The translations under genes and the position numbers were made by a program. Below are positions 6,463 through 10,182 of a stretch of 10,182 nt of DNA, in pieces (position 1 is the stretch's first letter; the number at the start of each line of letters is the position of its first letter). Origin of the DNA: JACZUI01 sp041599115. GTDB taxonomy: Bacteria; Actinomycetota; Acidimicrobiia; Spongiisociales; ZC4RG35. Under the pieces are notes generated by a model that had not been told where the DNA came from, searched no databases, and saw only the letters and a list, made by a program, of their open reading frames with translations. Location of the stretch: contig JBFHXF010000070.1 of NCBI GenBank assembly GCA_041599115.1, positions 1-10,182 of the forward strand, written 5' to 3'.

Positions 6463-7647
6463 TTGTACAACTCCGTCATCACGGGCATTGCCCGCACACC
6501 CATCGGCCGCTTCGGCGGCGCTTTGACCCCTCTACGGGCCGTCGAACTCGGAGGAGCCGCGATATCGGCTGCCATGGCGAGATCCCGGCTCGAGCCGTCG
6601 ATGATCGACGAGGTGCTGTTCGGCCAGGTGCTCCAGGCGGGGGAGGGACAGATCACGGCGCGTCAGGCGGCCGTCAAAGGGGGACTGCCTATGACGGTTC
6701 CCTCGGTCACGATCAACAAGGTCTGCCTGTCCGGCATGTCTGCCATCGGTCTCGCCGACCGCTCGATAAGGCTCGGTGAATCCAAGTTCGTCGTTACAGG
6801 TGGGATGGAGAGCATGTCCAACGCCCCTCATGTCATGCGCGACCTCCGGTGGGGTGCCCGGATCGGGAACTCGGAGGCCGTCGACGTCATGGAGCAGGAC
6901 GGCCTTTTCTGCTCCTTTGACCACTGCACCATGGGTGAATCGTCCGACCACAAGAACGAGCGATTAGGGATCACCAGGCTCGAGCAAGATGAGTGGTCGG
7001 CGCGAAGTCACGAGCGCGCTGCCGAGGCAACCCGAACCGGGGTGTTCGGTAGGGAGATAACGGCACTCGAAGTCCCCCAACGCAAGGGCGATCCGATCAT
7101 CGTCGATATCGACGAGGGGATTCGCGAGGAATCCACCGCAGACTCGCTGGGCCGGTTGCGCCCCGCCTTCATCCCCACCGGGACCATTACCGCGGGAAAT
7201 GCCTCGCAGATCTCAGACGGTGCCGCCGCCGTGATCCTGGCCGATCGCGATGCGGCAAAGGCATCCGGAACTCCGATCGTCGCCGAGATCCTGTCATACG
7301 GCCAGATCGGTGGCGTGGACGCAACACTGCACGAACGTCCCGCCGAGGCTCTCATGGTGGCCATGAAGAAGGCAGGACTCGCATCGAGGGATCTCAATCT
7401 GGTCGAGATCAACGAGGCTTTCGCCGCTGTTTCGATCTGGTCGACGAGAATGCTCGACCTTTCCGAAGATGTGGTCAACGTCAACGGCGGTGCGGTTGCC
7501 CTGGGACACCCCCTTGGCGCCACCGGGGCAAGACTCGTGGTGACGTTGGTCAATGCGCTCCAGAATCGCGGGGGAGGCATTGGTGCGGCCACACTGTGCG
7601 GTGGCGGCGGCCAGGGCGATGCCATCATTCTCAAGGTCGAGGGCTGA
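6463..7647 (+). CDS. Acetyl-CoA acetyltransferase (thiolase family)
   Basis: This enzyme condenses two acetyl-CoA to acetoacetyl-CoA or runs the reverse thiolysis. The direction and chain length cannot be told from sequence. The protein has 394 residues, the usual thiolase II length. It has VITGIARTPIGRFGG near the N-terminus (about 5-19), the nucleophilic Cys88 in NKVCLSGMSAI, GGMESMSNAP (114-123), NEAFAAV (317-323), His349 in GGAVALGHPLGATGARL, and Cys379 in CGGGGQGDA. All catalytic residues are therefore present. The segment MGESSDHKNERLGI (157-170) differs from the common MGxTAEN pattern. The start is TTG 6463, fixed by the strong Shine-Dalgarno sequence. The stop overlaps the glpX ATG by one base (TGATG). 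The gene is divergent from the epimerase gene, which suggests a shared role in short acyl-CoA metabolism. Confidence 0.95.
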   Translation: MYNSVITGIARTPIGRFGGALTPLRAVELGGAAISAAMARSRLEPSMIDEVLFGQVLQAGEGQITARQAAVKGGLPMTVPSVTINKVCLSGMSAIGLADRSIRLGESKFVVTGGMESMSNAPHVMRDLRWGARIGNSEAVDVMEQDGLFCSFDHCTMGESSDHKNERLGITRLEQDEWSARSHERAAEATRTGVFGREITALEVPQRKGDPIIVDIDEGIREESTADSLGRLRPAFIPTGTITAGNASQISDGAAAVILADRDAAKASGTPIVAEILSYGQIGGVDATLHERPAEALMVAMKKAGLASRDLNLVEINEAFAAVSIWSTRMLDLSEDVVNVNGGAVALGHPLGATGARLVVTLVNALQNRGGGIGAATLCGGGGQGDAIILKVEG

Positions 7648-8636
7648 TGGCCGAGCCAGTCGAGAGGAACCTCGGTCTCGATCTCGTCAGGGTCACTGAA
7701 ACCGCTGCCATGGGTGCGGGGAGATGGTTGGGCCGTGGCGACAAAGAGGCCGTTGACCAGGCGGCCGTCGACGGAATGCGACTCCACCTTTCAACCCTCT
7801 CCATCGACGGGTTGGTGATCATCGGTGAAGGCGAGAAAGACGAGGCGCCGATGCTCTACAACGGTGAGCGTGTCGGCTCAGGCACAGGGATGGTGGTTGA
7901 TGTCGCCGTTGACCCGGTGGACGGCACCACACTCACCGCAGCCGGGATCCCGGGCGCCATTGCGGTGATCGCTCTCTCCGAAGGAAGGGGAACCATGTAT
8001 GCCCCCGGCTCACTGGTCTACATGGACAAGATCGCCGTTGGCCCGGAGGCGGCGGGCACCATCGAGATCGAAGCGCCCGTCGACCACAACCTGCATCAGG
8101 TGGCCAAAGCCAAGGACAAGGACATCAATGATCTCCGGGTGCTCATACTCGATCGGCCGAGAAACCAGCACTACGTCGAGGCTGTCAGAGCCGCCGGAGG
8201 CCGGATTTCCCTGCTGAGGGATGGTGATGTCGCCGGCGCAATTGCCACCGCTCAGGAAGAAACCGCGGCGGACATCCTCCTGGGAATCGGAGGTTCCCCC
8301 GAAGCTGTCATCGCGGCCGCGGCAATGACATGTATGGGGGGAGAAATCCAGTGCAGGCTGTGGCCACGGGATGAATCCGAGCGCAAGCTGGCGTTCGAGC
8401 AGGGGCTCGATCTCGCCCGGGTGCTGGGTACCAGAGATCTGGTCGACTCCGACAATGTGTTCTTCGCGGCTACCGGGGTTACCGGCGGCGATTACCTGAA
8501 GGCCGTGGAGTTCCGCGGCGATCAGGTCGTCACTCATTCGGTGATCATGAGATCGAAGACAGGTTCGATTCGCTACATGGATGCCTACCACGACCTGGCC
8601 CGTCTCGGCGCCATCTCGGCCCTCACCATCGACTGA
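7647..8636 (+). CDS. glpX: Class II fructose-1,6-bisphosphatase
   Basis: This enzyme hydrolyses fructose 1,6-bisphosphate to fructose 6-phosphate, the committed gluconeogenic step. In actinobacteria GlpX is commonly the main enzyme of this kind. The 329 residues match the family (E. coli GlpX has 336). Lithium-sensitive phosphatase-fold motifs are clear: GRGDKEAVDQAAVDGMR (29-45) with Asp32, IIGEGEKDEAPMLYNGE (58-74) with Glu61, the metal-binding DVAVDPVDGTT (85-95) with Asp89 and Asp92, and LGIGGSPEAVIAAAA (212-226) with Glu219. The start is ATG 7647-7649, overlapping the thiolase stop by one base, with GAGGG three bases upstream. This matches family N-termini better than an upstream in-frame start at 7596. 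Coupled translation with the thiolase is likely. Its stop is one base from a convergent gene. Confidence 0.96.
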   Translation: MAEPVERNLGLDLVRVTETAAMGAGRWLGRGDKEAVDQAAVDGMRLHLSTLSIDGLVIIGEGEKDEAPMLYNGERVGSGTGMVVDVAVDPVDGTTLTAAGIPGAIAVIALSEGRGTMYAPGSLVYMDKIAVGPEAAGTIEIEAPVDHNLHQVAKAKDKDINDLRVLILDRPRNQHYVEAVRAAGGRISLLRDGDVAGAIATAQEETAADILLGIGGSPEAVIAAAAMTCMGGEIQCRLWPRDESERKLAFEQGLDLARVLGTRDLVDSDNVFFAATGVTGGDYLKAVEFRGDQVVTHSVIMRSKTGSIRYMDAYHDLARLGAISALTID

Positions 8637-8637
8637 G

Positions 8638-9135
8638 CTATTCGACCGCCCTCGACCAGAGGACCGTTACCCAGCCGGCAACAATGACGACGGTGGCCAG
8701 CGCCCCGACTCGCAGCAGGGTTCCACCTCCGGAGGACCCCAGTACCGCTGCCTCGAGTATCTGGCCCGCCAGGGTGGCGACGATGACCGATGTGACCACA
8801 CGGCCCAGCGCCCCTGAGGGCCGGCGAGGCCGGGTCCGTGCATCGATTGAAACGACGGCCAGTTCGATCGACAGGACGAGCAGCGGGACCTGAAACGAAA
8901 CCCGCGGCACGGCCGCCCCCACCAGGGATGTGTGCATCGCCAGTCGGAGGACGAACGCGGCACCGGCCAGAACGACAGCGCTGGTTTCCCCCAGCCCAAC
9001 GCCGATGGCCAGCGCGATAACACCCATCCAACCGATCAGGATGGGCATTCCTGCACCGCCCGAGCCGGGCACCGATAGGGCGAGGACCGAGGCGGTCACA
9101 ACCGAGATGAGGGCGGTTACACGGGCAAACGCCAT
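8638..9135 (-). CDS. Multi-span membrane protein of unknown function next to a DUF58 gene
   Basis: This 165-residue protein is almost entirely hydrophobic, with about six possible membrane segments (roughly 6-23, 31-49, 52-68, 82-98, 112-133, 141-160) and one basic cytoplasmic-type loop (DARTRPRRP, 98-106). I do not recognise a named family. It starts at ATG 9133-9135 with GGAG six bases upstream and overlaps the end of the DUF58 gene by 19 bases, so the two are made together. In many actinobacteria a MoxR ATPase, a DUF58 protein and small membrane proteins form such clusters, thought to act in assembly or quality control of envelope complexes. That role is inferred from context. The stop lies one base from the glpX stop on the other strand. 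Confidence 0.8.
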   Translation of the reverse strand: MAFARVTALISVVTASVLALSVPGSGGAGMPILIGWMGVIALAIGVGLGETSAVVLAGAAFVLRLAMHTSLVGAAVPRVSFQVPLLVLSIELAVVSIDARTRPRRPSGALGRVVTSVIVATLAGQILEAAVLGSSGGGTLLRVGALATVVIVAGWVTVLWSRAVE

Positions 9136-10182
9136 GACGATCTCCAGGCAGAGATTCGGGCCAGGGGCACATCAGGAGGTTCACCCGAAAGCCAGGGAGA
9201 GACCGGTATCCCATCACCGGCGAGGAGGTCGCGGATCCGCTCCCGCTCCATCTTCCAAACTCTTCGGCCCATGGCCCGAGGTTCGCTGCTCGGCTCGGGC
9301 AGGTATTCCGCCGGATCGATGTCGATGAGGGCGAGATCGAGCCCGGAGATCCGCAACGAATGGGCTATGCCGGCAAGGCTGTCATCGAGAAGCGGCGTCA
9401 GGATGATCACCAGGGCCGGCTTGCGGGCCGCCCTGATCACAGCTCGCTCGATTGCGGCCCTGCTGGAGTCGCCTTCCTGGACGCCGAGCAGCTGATCGAG
9501 GATGCGGCGACGGTGCACCTCACCGGAGCCGGGCTGGATCCAACGAGCCACCCCATCGACCGTGACCAGACCAAGTCGATAGCGTCGCCGCCCGTACTCA
9601 CGCAAGAGTGCCCCTGTCAATCGCACCGCACGATCGACCAGCAGCTCCGAGCCCGTACCGGGTTGGGTCTGAGCGTCGACCACCACCACGACGTCACCGT
9701 TGCGTTCCGGATGACGATCATTGACCCACCACGACCCCGAGCGGGAGGACACCCGCCAATTGAGAGCCCGCGGGTCGTCGCCGTCTTGGTATCTCCTCAA
9801 CTCGGAGAACTCGGAACCCACGCCGCGGAGCTTCGACACCAGGTCCCCCGAGTGCAGATTGGTTTCCCGGGGCGCCAGCATCTCATTGATGCTCACGTCT
9901 GACGGCACCGACACCATACGTGACGTCTGGTCGAATTGTGCCGTCAACTCCAGCATCCCGAGCGGTGACTCGGCATAGGCAAGTATCGGGCCAAGGCTCC
10001 GGCGCCCCCAACCGGTGGCTACCACCTTCGCCCTGAGTTCCGTTGGCCGATTGACGTCGACGGTCAGGTGGGTTCTGTCGACGACATGTCCCGGATCCGA
10101 CTCCACGAGGGACAGGCCAGGGGCGAGGGCGAGATCGATATTGAGACCCCGGATGGGTTCACTCGCTTCGATCAGGAGATCG
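9117..10182 (-). CDS. DUF58 domain protein (partial, 5' end beyond window)
   Basis: The reading frame stays open from the stop (9117-9119) to the right edge, giving 354 visible residues, so the GTG at 10104-10106 is probably internal. The visible part follows DUF58 architecture. A beta-rich N-terminal region ends in a segment like RGxYxLGPxxxxxxDPFG (here WGRRSLGPILAYAESPLGML, about 58-77). The hallmark GVGSEFSELRRYQDGDDP (120-137) with ALNWR follows, and then a von Willebrand A-like core begins at VVVVVDAQ (164-171). A later strand is LVIILTPLLDD. The N-terminal membrane segments usual in this family would lie outside the window. DUF58 proteins commonly sit beside MoxR AAA+ ATPases, and one would be expected just upstream, to the right of the window. 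The exact role is unknown. The 3' end overlaps the following membrane protein gene by 19 bases. Confidence 0.9.
   Translation of the reverse strand, partial: DLLIEASEPIRGLNIDLALAPGLSLVESDPGHVVDRTHLTVDVNRPTELRAKVVATGWGRRSLGPILAYAESPLGMLELTAQFDQTSRMVSVPSDVSINEMLAPRETNLHSGDLVSKLRGVGSEFSELRRYQDGDDPRALNWRVSSRSGSWWVNDRHPERNGDVVVVVDAQTQPGTGSELLVDRAVRLTGALLREYGRRRYRLGLVTVDGVARWIQPGSGEVHRRRILDQLLGVQEGDSSRAAIERAVIRAARKPALVIILTPLLDDSLAGIAHSLRISGLDLALIDIDPAEYLPEPSSEPRAMGRRVWKMERERIRDLLAGDGIPVSPWLSGEPPDVPLARISAWRSSWRLPV

Noticed and set aside
7008..7787. Long antisense open frame (259 codons) over thiolase and glpX
   Set aside because: Low-complexity Ser/Pro/Arg-rich translation with no motif, covering two well-supported genes on the other strand.
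8585..9217. 210-codon frame on the minus strand overlapping the membrane protein and DUF58 end
   Set aside because: Arg/Gly/Cys-rich translation without structure. The alternative frame gives a clean membrane protein with a good ribosome binding site.
1..10182. Search by eye for tRNA, rRNA, CRISPR arrays, insertion sequences and phage genes
   Set aside because: No repeat arrays, transposase motifs, tRNA-like cloverleaf or integrase motifs were seen. Gene content is housekeeping on both strands.

Overview
The window is about 10.2 kb of gene-dense, high-GC DNA with the gene content and protein style of an actinobacterium. The actinobacterial type aspartokinase, the Lys/Arg-rich membrane-anchored cyclophilin, the class II fructose bisphosphatase and the propionyl/methylmalonyl-CoA genes support this. 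A lineage such as Acidimicrobiia is possible, but the sequence alone does not settle it. I see no mobile element, rRNA, tRNA or CRISPR array, and no stretch over 300 bases lacks a gene.

Left part, minus strand: lysC (aspartokinase) and asd (aspartate-semialdehyde dehydrogenase) overlap by four bases and form the first two steps from aspartate to lysine, threonine, methionine and diaminopimelate. Downstream of asd is a membrane-anchored protein of unknown function that runs off the left edge. The aspartokinase is clearly short: the kinase domain is complete, but only about one ACT-sized regulatory module remains where related actinobacterial enzymes carry two.

Plus strand from 2581: a membrane-anchored cyclophilin-type peptidyl-prolyl isomerase, a PHP-domain phosphoesterase and a MurJ-family lipid II flippase. 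The last two overlap by four bases.

Middle: a short minus-strand pair holds methylmalonyl-CoA epimerase and a 64-residue protein resembling acyl-CoA carboxylase epsilon subunits. It is divergent from a plus-strand pair of acetyl-CoA acetyltransferase (thiolase) and glpX. The two pairs share a 71-base intergenic region. Together they link propionyl/methylmalonyl-CoA and acetyl-CoA metabolism with gluconeogenesis.

Right part, minus strand: a DUF58 protein whose 5' end lies beyond the right edge, followed by an overlapping multi-span membrane protein. This is the usual tail of MoxR ATPase/DUF58 gene clusters.

Packing is extreme: both convergent gene pairs are separated by a single base. Two genes without a Shine-Dalgarno sequence have a TANNNT box 8-9 bases before the start codon, which suggests leaderless transcripts. 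Most of the window is ordinary housekeeping sequence. The strongest oddity is the shortened aspartokinase. I found no convincing undescribed system.
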